The translations under genes and the position numbers were made by a program. Below are positions 1 through 9,165 of a stretch of DNA of 64,000 nt, piece by piece. The notes under the pieces were generated by a model. It worked only from the letters and a program-made list of their open reading frames with translations, did no database searches and was not told the origin of the DNA. Source of the DNA: an uncultured candidate division WPS-2 bacterium. GTDB taxonomy: Bacteria > Vulcanimicrobiota > Vulcanimicrobiia > Vulcanimicrobiales > Vulcanimicrobiaceae. Each line of letters starts with the position of its first letter. Position 1 is the stretch's first letter. The stretch is taken from NCBI GenBank assembly GCA_937927945.1, contig CALEYW010000015.1:62001-126000 (forward strand), written 5' to 3'.

Positions 1-301
1 GCGTGTGCGGCGTCGGCGTAGGGGTCGGACGCGGGGTGGGCGGCCGTGTGACGCGTGGGTCCGGGAATGCCGGGTCGGTGGCGACGGCGACGACCTGCAA
101 TCGTTTCCAGTTTTTGAGGAAGGTGCGGTCGGTGGCGTCCGGAGTGGGGACGGGGGTTACGCCGGACTCCGCGATCGGCACGCGCTTCTCGGTTTGCAGG
201 AGGACCCGGTCGCCGAGCTTCTGGCCCACCAGGATCGAGACGAGCAGCACGATCGCACCTGCGACCATGAGTACGGAGAGGCCCGGACGCCGACTAGGCA
301 C
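1..301 (-). CDS. Membrane-anchored hypothetical protein, C-terminus beyond the window
   Basis: Only the first 100 codons are present; the gene runs off the left edge. From a GTG start at 301 the protein has a short basic N-terminus, one hydrophobic segment (about residues 9-26, with the run VAGAIVLLVSILVG), then a soluble part that becomes a Pro/Thr repeat region (PTPRPTPTPTP) near the break. This is the layout of a signal-anchor protein with a proline-rich wall-spanning or linker region. It starts 15 bases after the glycosidase gene upstream, so the two probably share a transcript. No family was recognised. Confidence 0.55.
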   Translation of the reverse strand, partial: MPSRRPGLSVLMVAGAIVLLVSILVGQKLGDRVLLQTEKRVPIAESGVTPVPTPDATDRTFLKNWKRLQVVAVATDPAFPDPRVTRPPTPRPTPTPTPHT

Positions 302-316
302 GAGAATGGACTTGCA

Positions 317-2749
317 TCAGACGGGAGCGGCGGCCTCTCGGGCCTCGTGAGTGGCCATGGCGTCGACCAGCACCGGCTCGCCGATCGAGATCTCGATCAT
401 GCGGGCGGCTTCGACCCGGCGCCGGTAGGTCTCGCCGCGGAACTCCAGCACGACGTCGCGCGGGCGTTCGCGGTCGTTGCAGACGTAGATGCGCACCGCT
501 CCGTGAGCGTCCTCGAACGCGACGGCGCCGACCTCGACCGGAGAGGTGCGCACCTCGTCGCTGACGTCGCGGCCGGCGTAGAAGACGGCATACGGCTCGT
601 CGGCCGACGCGAAATCCATGTCGCCTACGACGATCTTGCGTTCGGCGTCGATGACGTACGAGTGCCGCCGCCCGCCCCAATGGACGCGCACCGCGGCAGT
701 GTAGGTCCAGTCGGGCGGAAGCAGCGGTGCGATGTGCGGGCGGCCGCTGGTGCGATAGCCGTCCAGCCCGCAGACGGTCTCCGCGACGGCCCACAGGTAC
801 TTGGCGCCGGTCCACGGCGAGAGGTACATCCCGCGATTCGTCAGCGAGCCGCCGTCGAACCACTCGCCGAACTGACCCGGCACGGTGTTGCGCGACGCGC
901 CGCCTTCCATCGATTCGTAGATCGCCTCGAGCCAGTGCGCCGCCTCGGTGGGCGCGCCGTTGCGCGCCAGCGCGACCGCGAACCACAGCGTGAGATCGGG
1001 CCACACGCCGCCGAGCAGACCGAAGCCGTGCGAGGGAAAATACCACGAGTCCGCCGTCGAGATCGTGCGCAGGCCGACCGGCGTGACGAAGTCGGGCTCC
1101 ATGAGCCGTTTGAGGATCGCCTTGCGGACCGCCGGCTCGGCGACTTCGAACAGTACCGGAAAGACTTCGTCGGCGGTGAAGTTGTCCTGATAGTTGCCGT
1201 CGGTGTCGTAGTTGAGCACGAACGCCGACGCGTCGGCGTTGAAGAGTTTCGTCAGCATCGCGGCGCGCAATGCGGACGCTTCGAGCGAATACTTCTCCCA
1301 CGCTTCCCGGTCTTCGACCACGGCGGCGAGCCGCGCCGCAGCTTCGAGCGCGAAGTACGCTTCGGCGTTGATCTCGGTGACGGCGCCGTCGAGATTGTAG
1401 AGCGGGATGATGTTGCGCCACGACGTGATGCCGAACATGTCGAGGCCGCCGGCCCGGCAGAACAACAGGCCGTGCGCGTCGCGCTGGGTCAGCATGTAGT
1501 CGGCGATCTTCGCGACCAGCGGGAAGACGCCGCGCAGCCACTCGTCGTCGAGCGTCGCGTTGTAGTGGTGGAAGATCGCGATGATGTGCAGCGGCGTATC
1601 GTCGTTGACGTTGAGATCGTACGACGTCTTGTATCCGTTGACGCCGCGCACGTACTCGACCACTTGACCGCTGGGCTCGAGATTGCGGTTGAACAATTCG
1701 ATCGCATCGCGCGAGAACTGCGGCAAGAAGTAGTCGTAGCCGTGGACGAACCACGACGTGTCGCGCGAGACGAGGATGTCGGAAGGGGGCGAATTCGTCG
1801 AACCCCAGCCTTGCGGATACTCCTTGATGACCCGCAGCATGTTGCACTTCGCCCACACGACGCCGCGGTTGATCAGCGGTGCGGGGGTGAGGAAGCGCGC
1901 GTCGGCAAGCTTCTCGGCATAATAGCGTTCGGTCGCCGGCAGCGCGTCGGCGTCTTGCAGGAGTTGTTCGAGCACGGGCTTCGAGCGGTCGTCGCCGTCT
2001 TTGTGGAACACGACGGCGATGCGCAGCGACTCGCGGCCGCCCGGCGCGATTTCGAGCTGGTATTCGAATGCGCCGAAGATGCGCCGGCTCGCGAATTCCG
2101 CCAGATGCGGGGTGATCTCGCCGAGGTGCGCGCCTTCCCCGAACGTGCCCTCCATCATCGCCTGCAGCAGCGTCTGTTCGCGCAGCGCGACGACCACCGC
2201 CGCGGGTTCGCGCGAGCCGCCCCACCAGCGCACCCAGCCCGACTCCTCCCCGAACGAGCGAATGAAGCGCGATCCCGCATTCGCGCGCACCTGCTTCTCC
2301 GGCTCGCCGTAGAACCGCTGACCGATCAGCAGCGCCCACGGGAAAACGCGCACGCTCGCCGGTGCGGCGGACGCGTTGTGCACGGTGACGTCGACGACGA
2401 ACGAGACGACGCGATCGTGCTTGGGTCCGTGCGGCACGTAGAACGCTTCGGTCACGCGCAGATCGCGCGCGATGCCGAACTCGGCGATCTGCGCATACGG
2501 GAGGAAGGTGAACTCGCGCGTGATCTGGTGCGGAAAGAGCGTCTCTGCCGCGCCGGCCCGGTAGGCGATCTGGTGCGTGCCGAAGATGATCTGATCGGTA
2601 TCGGCGTCCCACAGTCCGCGAATTCCGCCCTTGGGCGTCGAGGTCGCAAAGGTCTTGAAGTTGCCGAGCGTCAGTCCAAAGGGCGTCTGCTCCTCCGGAA
2701 GGACGTACGCGCTGAGTTCATTTCGCTGGGCATCGAAGGTCGGTCCCAC
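317..2749 (-). CDS. Six-hairpin glycoside hydrolase (GH15/GH63/GH133-like)
   Basis: This 810-residue protein has an N-terminal beta-rich part (about 1-290), a long helical part with repeated aromatic stretches typical of (alpha/alpha)6-barrel glycosidases (about 300-680), and a C-terminal beta-rich part. Recognisable pieces are SRDTSWFVHGYDYFLPQFSR, a region around residue 629 with GQFGEWFDGG that could carry an acidic catalytic residue, and SPWTGAKYLWAVAE. No signal peptide is visible, so it probably acts in the cytoplasm on an oligosaccharide such as glycogen or trehalose breakdown products. The exact family and substrate cannot be told by eye. The ATG start is at 2749 and no alternative is favoured. 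Confidence 0.7.
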   Translation of the reverse strand: MGPTFDAQRNELSAYVLPEEQTPFGLTLGNFKTFATSTPKGGIRGLWDADTDQIIFGTHQIAYRAGAAETLFPHQITREFTFLPYAQIAEFGIARDLRVTEAFYVPHGPKHDRVVSFVVDVTVHNASAAPASVRVFPWALLIGQRFYGEPEKQVRANAGSRFIRSFGEESGWVRWWGGSREPAAVVVALREQTLLQAMMEGTFGEGAHLGEITPHLAEFASRRIFGAFEYQLEIAPGGRESLRIAVVFHKDGDDRSKPVLEQLLQDADALPATERYYAEKLADARFLTPAPLINRGVVWAKCNMLRVIKEYPQGWGSTNSPPSDILVSRDTSWFVHGYDYFLPQFSRDAIELFNRNLEPSGQVVEYVRGVNGYKTSYDLNVNDDTPLHIIAIFHHYNATLDDEWLRGVFPLVAKIADYMLTQRDAHGLLFCRAGGLDMFGITSWRNIIPLYNLDGAVTEINAEAYFALEAAARLAAVVEDREAWEKYSLEASALRAAMLTKLFNADASAFVLNYDTDGNYQDNFTADEVFPVLFEVAEPAVRKAILKRLMEPDFVTPVGLRTISTADSWYFPSHGFGLLGGVWPDLTLWFAVALARNGAPTEAAHWLEAIYESMEGGASRNTVPGQFGEWFDGGSLTNRGMYLSPWTGAKYLWAVAETVCGLDGYRTSGRPHIAPLLPPDWTYTAAVRVHWGGRRHSYVIDAERKIVVGDMDFASADEPYAVFYAGRDVSDEVRTSPVEVGAVAFEDAHGAVRIYVCNDRERPRDVVLEFRGETYRRRVEAARMIEISIGEPVLVDAMATHEAREAAAPV

Positions 2750-2879
2750 GGAGTCCCTCCTCTACCCGAGGGCGAACCGCGTGGCCTCCCTACATCCGGG
2801 GACGAGGCGACGAGCGACGAACTGAGGCGAGCGTGAAGACCGGCTGGCTCGCTTGCATGGCCCTTACCGCGACGTGACG

Positions 2880-3743
2880 ATGCGTGCGCCGGCCAAGCTC
2901 AACCTCACGCTCGAGATACTCGGGCGACGAGACGACGGCTATCATGCGCTGCGCAGCGTGATGGTGCCGGTGGCGCTCGACGACGAACTGACCTTCGCGC
3001 CGGGCGCACAGTTTTCGTTCGCGTGCGAGCCGGCAGCGCTCGAAGCCGACAACTTGGTGCCGCGGGCGTTCGCGCAGGCCGGCCTCTCCGCCGCGAATTT
3101 TGCCGTGACGCTGCGCAAAGCGATCCCGGTGGGCGCCGGGCTCGGCGGCGGCTCGAGCGACGCCGCCGCGGTGCTGCGCGCGGCGATGAGCGGAGCGTTC
3201 GGTGCCGTCGCGCCGCGCGATTGGATCGCGGACGCGCGCGCGCTCGGCTCCGACGTACCGTTCTTCTTGGCCGGCGGACCGGCGCTGGTCGAGGGGACCG
3301 GAGAGCGGGTCACGGCGCTCGGCTCGGCACCGCCGTGGTGGGCCGTCGTGCTGGTGCCGCCCGTTCATGTCGCCACCGGCCCGGCGTACGGTGCGCTCGC
3401 GGCCGAGCGCGACGCAGCGCCCGCGCCGACCCGGCCGCGAGCAGGGTCGGCGACGCTGCGTTGCGGCGAGGCGCTGCAGCGGCGCGATTTCGCTGCCGTC
3501 GCGGCGACGATGACCAACGACTTCGAGACGGTGGTCGCGCGCGCGTATCCTGCCGTGCGATCGGCGCTGTCGGCACTGCGCGACGCCGGAGCTGCGCGGC
3601 CGATGCTCTCCGGCTCCGGCGGCGCCTGCTTCGCGCTCGCACCGGACGAACGCGGCGCGCGCGCGATCGCGCTGGCCTTGCGCCCGCCCGATGGCGCCGC
3701 GGTGCACGTCGTGCCGTTTGCGGAGACGCCCGCATGGCGCTAG
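2880..3743 (+). CDS. ispE: 4-diphosphocytidyl-2-C-methyl-D-erythritol kinase
   Basis: IspE phosphorylates CDP-methylerythritol in the methylerythritol phosphate pathway to isoprenoids. The protein opens with the family hallmark RAPAKLNLTLEILGRRDDGYH. The GHMP-kinase ATP loop follows (PVGAGLGGGSSDAAAVLRA), then the third motif near the C-terminus (MLSGSGGACFAL). The length from ATG 2880 is 287 residues, normal for the family. Two in-frame codons lie upstream (GTG 2874, TTG 2853) and could be used, but the conserved start favours 2880 or 2874. The 3' end overlaps the next gene by 10 bases, implying translational coupling. Confidence 0.93.
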   Translation: MRAPAKLNLTLEILGRRDDGYHALRSVMVPVALDDELTFAPGAQFSFACEPAALEADNLVPRAFAQAGLSAANFAVTLRKAIPVGAGLGGGSSDAAAVLRAAMSGAFGAVAPRDWIADARALGSDVPFFLAGGPALVEGTGERVTALGSAPPWWAVVLVPPVHVATGPAYGALAAERDAAPAPTRPRAGSATLRCGEALQRRDFAAVAATMTNDFETVVARAYPAVRSALSALRDAGAARPMLSGSGGACFALAPDERGARAIALALRPPDGAAVHVVPFAETPAWR

Positions 3744-4489
3744 ACGCGATCGTGCTGGCGGGCGGTGCACCGGACGCCGTCGCCGCGCTCGAACCGGGCG
3801 CGCCCAACAAAGCGTTCGTGCGGATCGGCGGCGTTCCGCTGGTAACGCGGACGGTCGACGGCCTGCGCGCCTCGTCGCGAATCGACCGCATCGTGGTCGT
3901 CGCGCCGCCGAGCGCCGCTGCGCACCCCGCGCTCAGCGGTGCGAGCGAAGTGCGCGGTGACGGCACGCGGATGATCGAGAGCCTGCGTTCGGGGATGCAA
4001 GGATTCACCGAAGACGCGCTGGTCATCGTCGCCGCATCGGATCTGCCGGCGTTGGACGCGGCCGCGGTCGATGAGTTCGTCGATGCGGTTCTCGCGCGAG
4101 ACCTCGACGTCGCCTACGCCTGCCTCGAGCGTACGTTTCACGAAGCGGCGTATCCCGAGTTTCCTCACACGTGGGCGCGGATGCGCGAAGGACGTTTCTG
4201 CGGCGGGGGCCTGGTGGCGTTGCGTCCGCGGGTCATGCCGCGATTGGCGACGTTCTTGGACGCGCTCGGCGGCGCGCGCAAGTCACCGCTGCGCCTCGCC
4301 TCGCTCTTCGGTTGGGACGTGCTGGCGCGCTTCGCCGTCGGGCGTCTGGGGATCGCGGATGTGGAAGCGCGCGCCGCGCGCCTGCTCGGCGCGCGCGTCG
4401 GTGCGGTGCGGAGCACGCACGCGCAGATCGCGCTCAACATCGACCGCGTCGCGGACGTGAGCAAGGCGAACGCACGGTTCGCCCCGTAA
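3734..4489 (+). CDS. MobA/IspD-like NTP transferase
   Basis: This 251-residue protein begins MALDAIVLAGG, the start of the nucleotide-binding loop of nucleotidyltransferase-fold enzymes. PNKAFVRIGGVPLVTRTVDGL gives the lysine and the second conserved block, and a DLPALDAAAVDEF segment resembles the metal-binding DxP region. The loop is short and lacks the usual SxRMG after LAGG, so it is a divergent member. Because it overlaps ispE by 10 bases, a role beside isoprenoid precursors is conceivable, but the ispD function is not supported by its length of match. The specific nucleotide and acceptor are unknown. Confidence 0.75.
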   Translation: MALDAIVLAGGAPDAVAALEPGAPNKAFVRIGGVPLVTRTVDGLRASSRIDRIVVVAPPSAAAHPALSGASEVRGDGTRMIESLRSGMQGFTEDALVIVAASDLPALDAAAVDEFVDAVLARDLDVAYACLERTFHEAAYPEFPHTWARMREGRFCGGGLVALRPRVMPRLATFLDALGGARKSPLRLASLFGWDVLARFAVGRLGIADVEARAARLLGARVGAVRSTHAQIALNIDRVADVSKANARFAP

Positions 4490-4550
4490 CAGCCGCTCCG
4501 GAAAGACCCGCCCGCTGAACTGCCGGCGCTCCGGCTGCGTTGCCGGGAAG

Positions 4551-5216
4551 ATGCGTTTCGCCGTTCTCCTCATCGCGCTGAGCCTGGCTGCCGCCCGATC
4601 CGCCGTCGCGCAGACGACGCCGCCGGCGAGTCCCGGGCCGATCCCGTGCATTCGTCAAGATGTGCCGTTAGCCGGCGGGATCGGCCGCGCCAGCGTCGTG
4701 GCGTTCACCGGGGCGGTCTACGGGCAGCGGGTCTGCGCGTTGGTCGCCAACCTCGCGTCCGACGGCTTCGCGGCCGTCATCGCAGCGTCACCGTCCGGCG
4801 ACGCCGTCGTCACGGCTGCGGTGATGAAAGGAACGGGAGCGTCGATCGCCGCACGGCCGAGCGGTTTGGTGCTGGGGCCGGCCGACGCGGCCGCCGCCGA
4901 CGCGAACGCGGTCGGACCGTTCGTCGTCGCTCCCGGCGGTTCGTTTCCGGGGTTCGGCAACGATACGACCGAGGTGCCGCGCGTCGTGCTCGCCTACGCG
5001 GGCCAGCGCGTCCTGCTCGTGCGCACGACCGCGGTCACGCTGACCGACCTCGCGCACGCGCTGCGCGAACAGCCGGACATCTTCGGCAGCGACGCCGCCG
5101 AACGCGCCGTCATCCTGGCCAGCGGCGACGATGCGGCGATGGAGGTGCGTACGACCGGCGGTACGTTGGGCACCCCCGTGCGGACGCCGTTGACGCTGCT
5201 GATTAAGCAACGCTGA
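4551..5216 (+). CDS. Secreted hypothetical protein, weakly phosphodiester-glycosidase-like
   Basis: A clear signal peptide ends near residue 20 (AARSAVAQ), followed by a Pro-rich linker and an exported domain of about 190 residues rich in Ala, Val and Gly. The C-terminal part (PRVVLAYAGQRVLLVRTT followed by TLTDLAHALREQPDIFG and ERAVILASGDDAAMEVRT) is arranged like the end of phosphodiester glycosidase (NAGPA) domains. There a strand pair is followed by a helix and a DGG-type loop, but the loop here is SGDDA. That match is only suggestive. The gene lies 61 bases after the nucleotidyltransferase on the same strand. Confidence 0.6.
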   Translation: MRFAVLLIALSLAAARSAVAQTTPPASPGPIPCIRQDVPLAGGIGRASVVAFTGAVYGQRVCALVANLASDGFAAVIAASPSGDAVVTAAVMKGTGASIAARPSGLVLGPADAAAADANAVGPFVVAPGGSFPGFGNDTTEVPRVVLAYAGQRVLLVRTTAVTLTDLAHALREQPDIFGSDAAERAVILASGDDAAMEVRTTGGTLGTPVRTPLTLLIKQR

Positions 5217-5267
5217 GAGCTCCGTTGCTCACAGCATGTTCTCAGCCAAGCTGGGCACCTTGCCTCA

Positions 5268-6189
5268 ATGCGGACCTTGGCGGTGGCAACCTCCCTGCGC
5301 CTCTCGCGCGCCGGGTACGACGTCACGATCCTGGACAGCCTGGCACGCCGCGATTGGGATCGCGAGCACGGTCTGGACTCGCTCGTCCCGATCGCCGCGA
5401 TGCGCCGGCGCATCGACGAGTGGTCGCGCCTGACCGGCCGCACGATTCACTTCAAACACGTCGACGGAACGGACTATCCCAACCTCTGCCGCTTCGTGAC
5501 CGAGACCGAGCCCGGCGCGATCGTGCATTTCGGGCAACAGCGGAGCGCGCCGTTCTCGATGATCGATCGCGATGACGCGCTGCGCACGCACCTGAACAAC
5601 ACGGTCGGGAACCTCAACGTACTATGGGCCTTGAACGATCATGCGCCGGACGCGCATCTGGTGAAGCTCGGCACGATGATCAAATACGGAACGCCGAGGA
5701 GACTACCGCCTCGCCGGCGCTCGGCAACCGGTTCGACTACGACCACATCTTCGGGACCGTGCTGAACCGCTTCTGCGTACAGGCCGCCCTCGGCCACCCG
5801 CTCACCGTGTACGGACGCGGTGGTCAGACGCGCGCCTTCCTCGGCATTCGGGACACGGTCCGCTGCATCCGGATCGCGCTGGAGCATCCGGCTGCACCAG
5901 GCGAATATCGCGTTTTCAACCAATTCACCGAGATGTTCTCGGTCGAAGAGCTCGCCGTCCGGGTCAGCGCGGTGGCGCAGGGACTCGGTCTCGGCACTAC
6001 TACAACTGCGTGAACACGAACTTGCGCTCGCTTGGTCTCGAACCGACGCTTCTCTCCGACGGCGCGATCGCGGAATTGATCCGGCTCGCGGCGGAGCATC
6101 GTGAGCGAATCGATGCGCGACTCATCGCGCCGCGCGTCGAATGGCGTCCGCAGCAGCAGCGGGCAACGCCGCGCCAAGTCGCGTCGTGA
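5268..6189 (+). pseudogene. Decayed UDP-sulfoquinovose synthase (sqdB/SQD1-type)
   Basis: Three pieces of a short-chain epimerase-type sulfolipid enzyme are visible in order. Piece 1 (5268 to about 5697) has SLRLSRAGYDVTILDSL, VHFGQQRSAPFSMIDR and DAHLVKLGTMIKYGTP. Piece 2, in another frame (about 5731-5990), has NRFDYDHIFGTVLNRFCVQA, LTVYGRGGQTRAFLGIRDTV and YRVFNQFTEMFSVEEL. Piece 3, in a third register (about 5995-6189), has HYYNCVNTNLRSLGLEPT. The N-terminal dinucleotide loop is gone, about 90 residues between pieces 1 and 2 are missing (the part that holds the YxxxK catalytic pair), and a stretch is missing before piece 3. The enzyme normally makes UDP-sulfoquinovose for sulfolipid; this copy cannot work. 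Confidence 0.85.
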
Positions 6190-6659
6190 GGTACCGCCCC
6201 GCCGTCGTCGCCGCAGCGCTCGCGGTCGCGACGCTCGGCGGTGTGCCGGGCGCCTTCGCCGCCGGGCACCGCGCGGCGGCCAAACTGACGATCGGCGCGA
6301 GGGTCGTGTCGGGTACGCCGCAGAGCGCGCACGCCTACGTCTCGCCCGGTGCGCCGACGTACGTCACGGAGTTCCCGAAAGCGCTGGTCGTGCGCGTGGT
6401 CGGCAAGCACATCAACGCCCATCGCGTACGCTTCACCTGCGTGCAGAAGCAGTGCGCACTCGGCGTCCCCGTCGAACCGCCCGGCGGAAAAGCCATGGGC
6501 GCCGCGACGTACGAGGTGGAAGCCGTACACGATCAGGCCGCGCTGAAGATCACGCTCACCACGAATCGGCCCGGCACGTTCGAGGTCTACGCCGCGCCGG
6601 TCGGCGACGGCGACGAGCGCACCACGCGCAGCGCGCCCTTCGTCCTCGTCGCGCGATAG
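6186..6659 (+). CDS. Secreted hypothetical protein
   Basis: The GTG at 6186 overlaps the stop of the decayed sqdB frame in the pattern GTGA, which together with the signal peptide right after it (YRPAVVAAALAVATLGGVPG then AFAAGH) decides the start over an in-frame ATG at 6141. The mature part is about 130 residues, mostly beta-strand-like. It has two cysteines in FTCVQKQCALGV that may form a disulfide, and a C-terminal strand pattern like an immunoglobulin-type fold. Function is unknown. If it was once translated by coupling to sqdB, it may now be poorly expressed. Confidence 0.65.
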   Translation: MRYRPAVVAAALAVATLGGVPGAFAAGHRAAAKLTIGARVVSGTPQSAHAYVSPGAPTYVTEFPKALVVRVVGKHINAHRVRFTCVQKQCALGVPVEPPGGKAMGAATYEVEAVHDQAALKITLTTNRPGTFEVYAAPVGDGDERTTRSAPFVLVAR

Positions 6660-6675
6660 TCAGCGACCTGCTGAC

Positions 6676-7239
6676 CTAAGCGCCCTGCCAGCGCTCGAAG
6701 AGGGCGTTGTCGATGCCGAACTGATCGAGCGCTTTGCCGACCGTGTGGTTTACGATGTCTTCGACCGTCTTCGGCCGCGCGTACATCCCGGGAATCGGCG
6801 GCAGGATCACGGCACCCATCTCGGCCAGTTGGGTGAGCGTGCGCAGGTGGCCGAGGTGGAAGGGCGTTTCGCGCACGACGAGCACCAGCGTGCGCCGCTC
6901 TTTGAGGCACACGTCGGCGGCGCGCACCAGCAGGTTCGCGTTGTAGCTGTAGGCGATCCCCGACGCCGTTTTCATCGAGCACGGGATCACCAGCATGCCG
7001 TCCGTCTTGAACGATCCCGATGAGATCGGCGCGGCCAGGTTGCCGTCACGGTGCACGACGTCGGCCAGCGCTTCGACCTCGTCGGCGGTCACATCGGTCT
7101 CCAGTTCGATCGTCTGCCGGGCTTGGCCCGAGAGCACGAGGTGCGTCTCCACGTCCGCAACCGAGCGCAGCGCCCGCAACGCGGCGATCGCGTAGAGGCT
7201 CCCACTGGCTCCGGAAATCCCCACGATCAGCCTGCGCAT
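6676..7239 (-). CDS. ubiX: Flavin prenyltransferase UbiX
   Basis: UbiX attaches a dimethylallyl group to FMN, producing the prenylated cofactor needed by UbiD-type decarboxylases. The 187-residue protein starts MRRLIVGISGASGSLYA, the nucleotide-binding motif of the family. It keeps SSGSFKTDGMLVIPCSMKT, the RAADVCLKERRTLVLVVRET segment and PPIPGMYARPKTVEDIVNHT, the hallmarks of flavoprotein decarboxylase-type UbiX. Length is typical. It is transcribed divergently from the nuclease gene that starts close by. No ubiD partner is in the window. Confidence 0.93.
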   Translation of the reverse strand: MRRLIVGISGASGSLYAIAALRALRSVADVETHLVLSGQARQTIELETDVTADEVEALADVVHRDGNLAAPISSGSFKTDGMLVIPCSMKTASGIAYSYNANLLVRAADVCLKERRTLVLVVRETPFHLGHLRTLTQLAEMGAVILPPIPGMYARPKTVEDIVNHTVGKALDQFGIDNALFERWQGA

Positions 7240-7308
7240 CTCCACCGCTTCCACGTCTGTCCACAGATTCCGTATCGAGAGGACGCCATCGCGGGTTCGC
7301 TGCGCACG

Positions 7309-9165
7309 GTGCCGAACCTCACGGTCGTGCTCTTGGTCGATGAACGGCGGCTTCCGGCAGGCGACGCGCTCGCGCCGGCCGCCCTTCTGACGCGGCTGGT
7401 GGGTCGCCGCGTGTTGGGTGACGGCGAACGGCGGGCGATCGTGCGGCGCATCGCCGCGACGCGCGAGGACGTCACGCTCGCCCCGCACGTCAGCGGCAGC
7501 CCTTCGTTCGCGACGCGCGTGCTCGCGGCGATCGACACCGGGGCCGTTCCCACGCCGCTCGAAACGCTTGCGGCGCACGTGCGCACGCTGATCGCGTTTT
7601 CAGACGCGCTGGACGTGCGCGCGGCACTGCACCTCGCCCCCGGAGCCGAGCCCGCCCTCGACGCCGCGGGCTTGCACATCGACGCGGCGCTGCTGGCGAA
7701 CGACGACGACCGATTCGCCTGGCGGCGCCTGGCGCTGGAAGCCGGCGTTCCGTTCGAGGTGGTGGACCTCGGGCCGCCGAGCACGCCGCCGCTCGATCTG
7801 GCGCTCGTCGACGGGATTGCCGCGCTGCTGCGCTACGTCCGCTCGCAGGGCGATGCCGACGCGCGCCGCTTTCTGCTCGCACCGCAGAGCGGGGTCGCGC
7901 CGGACGATGCGCGCACGCTGCTCGCGACGGCCGGCGAACGCGCGACGCTGCTCGACGTCATCGCTCGGGGCGCACTGGCCGACGCGAACCGTTTCGCGCA
8001 CGGTCTTGCGACCGTGACCGCCGCCTACAAAGCGCCGCACGCGTCCGGGACGAGCGTATTCGCGGCAATGCAGTCAGCGTTTCCGTTCGAGGACGTGCCT
8101 ACGCGCGTCGCGCTGAACCGCATCGCCGCCGATTTCGACGCCGCGCGCGCGTTCGCCGAACCGTGGGAGGCCGGCGATCTGCTGGCCGAACTCGACGCGG
8201 AGCTCGGGTCTGCGGCGCGCCGCGCGCCGGAGGTGGCCGGAATCGCACCGGCCGAGCCGGTCGGCGATGAGCCGCCCGCGCCGGTCGTGATGCGAAAGTT
8301 CTCGTTCAGCGCATCGTCGCTCAATGCGTACGCCGAGTGCCGGCGCAAGTGGTGGTTCCGATACGCTTGCGCGGCGGTCGAGGACCGCGGTTCGTCGGCG
8401 TCGTTCTACGGCATCGCCTTTCACGCCGCGCTCGAAGATTTTCACGGCGTGCACACGCGGTTCGACGATGCCGACGCGGACGCGCTCGAGGCATTCCTCG
8501 ACTACTGCGTCGTCGCGGCGTTCGACCGGCACCGCACCCGATTCGACGCGCCGGTCGAGTTCGAGCTGCAAAAGCGCCGCGCGCGGCGCACCGCGAAGAA
8601 ATATCTCGCCTGGCTGCTGGAACGCGCGCGCCGCGCTCCGTTCGAGGTGATCGGCTGCGAAACCGCGACCGACGTCGAGCTCGACGGGCACCGCTTCGTC
8701 GGCTTCATCGACCGGCTCGACCGTGACGATCGCACCGGGACGGTGACCGTCGTCGACTACAAGACCGGTTCGATCGCGACCAGTGCCGACGAATACTTGG
8801 CCGACGTGCGCGCCTTCCGCGAGTTCCAGCTGCCGTTCTATTTCTGGGCCCGCACCGCGGCCGGCGACGTCGTCTCGCGCCTCGCATTGATCCCGCTCAA
8901 GGACGCGCTGCTCGACGTCCAGCCGGTCGAGCTCGAAGTCGTCACGACGTCGCGCGCGCCGCGTTCTCGCGGCGCCACCGGAGAGATCGGTTTGACGGAG
9001 CTGGAACGCGCGCGCGGTCAGATGATCGCACTCGCCTCCGAGCTCGCCGGCGGGATGCTGGAATCGTTTCCGGCGACGAGCGATCCGGAAGCTTGCCGGT
9101 ACTGCGCGTACGCATCGGCGTGCCGCGAACGGCCGCTGGCCCTTGAAGAGCGGTTCGGTCGATGA
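7309..9165 (+). CDS. PD-(D/E)XK nuclease with AddB-type Fe-S cysteines
   Basis: The C-terminal 290 residues are a RecB-family nuclease: FHAALE (motif I), GFIDRLDR, then VVDYKTG with the catalytic D483 and K485. One cysteine at 344 (YAEC) and three near the end (C596, C599, C605 in CRYCAYASAC) reproduce the four-cysteine iron-sulfur staple of AddB. The N-terminal 330 residues look like a degenerate helicase-like region without a Walker A loop. The stop overlaps the helicase gene (ATGA), so the two act together, probably processing DNA ends. The start is uncertain. GTG 7309 was chosen, though a purine-rich GAGAGGA about 30 bases earlier has no normal start codon behind it. Confidence 0.8.
   Translation: MPNLTVVLLVDERRLPAGDALAPAALLTRLVGRRVLGDGERRAIVRRIAATREDVTLAPHVSGSPSFATRVLAAIDTGAVPTPLETLAAHVRTLIAFSDALDVRAALHLAPGAEPALDAAGLHIDAALLANDDDRFAWRRLALEAGVPFEVVDLGPPSTPPLDLALVDGIAALLRYVRSQGDADARRFLLAPQSGVAPDDARTLLATAGERATLLDVIARGALADANRFAHGLATVTAAYKAPHASGTSVFAAMQSAFPFEDVPTRVALNRIAADFDAARAFAEPWEAGDLLAELDAELGSAARRAPEVAGIAPAEPVGDEPPAPVVMRKFSFSASSLNAYAECRRKWWFRYACAAVEDRGSSASFYGIAFHAALEDFHGVHTRFDDADADALEAFLDYCVVAAFDRHRTRFDAPVEFELQKRRARRTAKKYLAWLLERARRAPFEVIGCETATDVELDGHRFVGFIDRLDRDDRTGTVTVVDYKTGSIATSADEYLADVRAFREFQLPFYFWARTAAGDVVSRLALIPLKDALLDVQPVELEVVTTSRAPRSRGATGEIGLTELERARGQMIALASELAGGMLESFPATSDPEACRYCAYASACRERPLALEERFGR

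Noticed and set aside
5..2836. A long open frame on the plus strand opposite the glycosidase
   Set aside because: It is Arg/Asp/Glu-biased with no domain, a known effect of GC-rich antisense. The minus-strand glycosidase explains the region.
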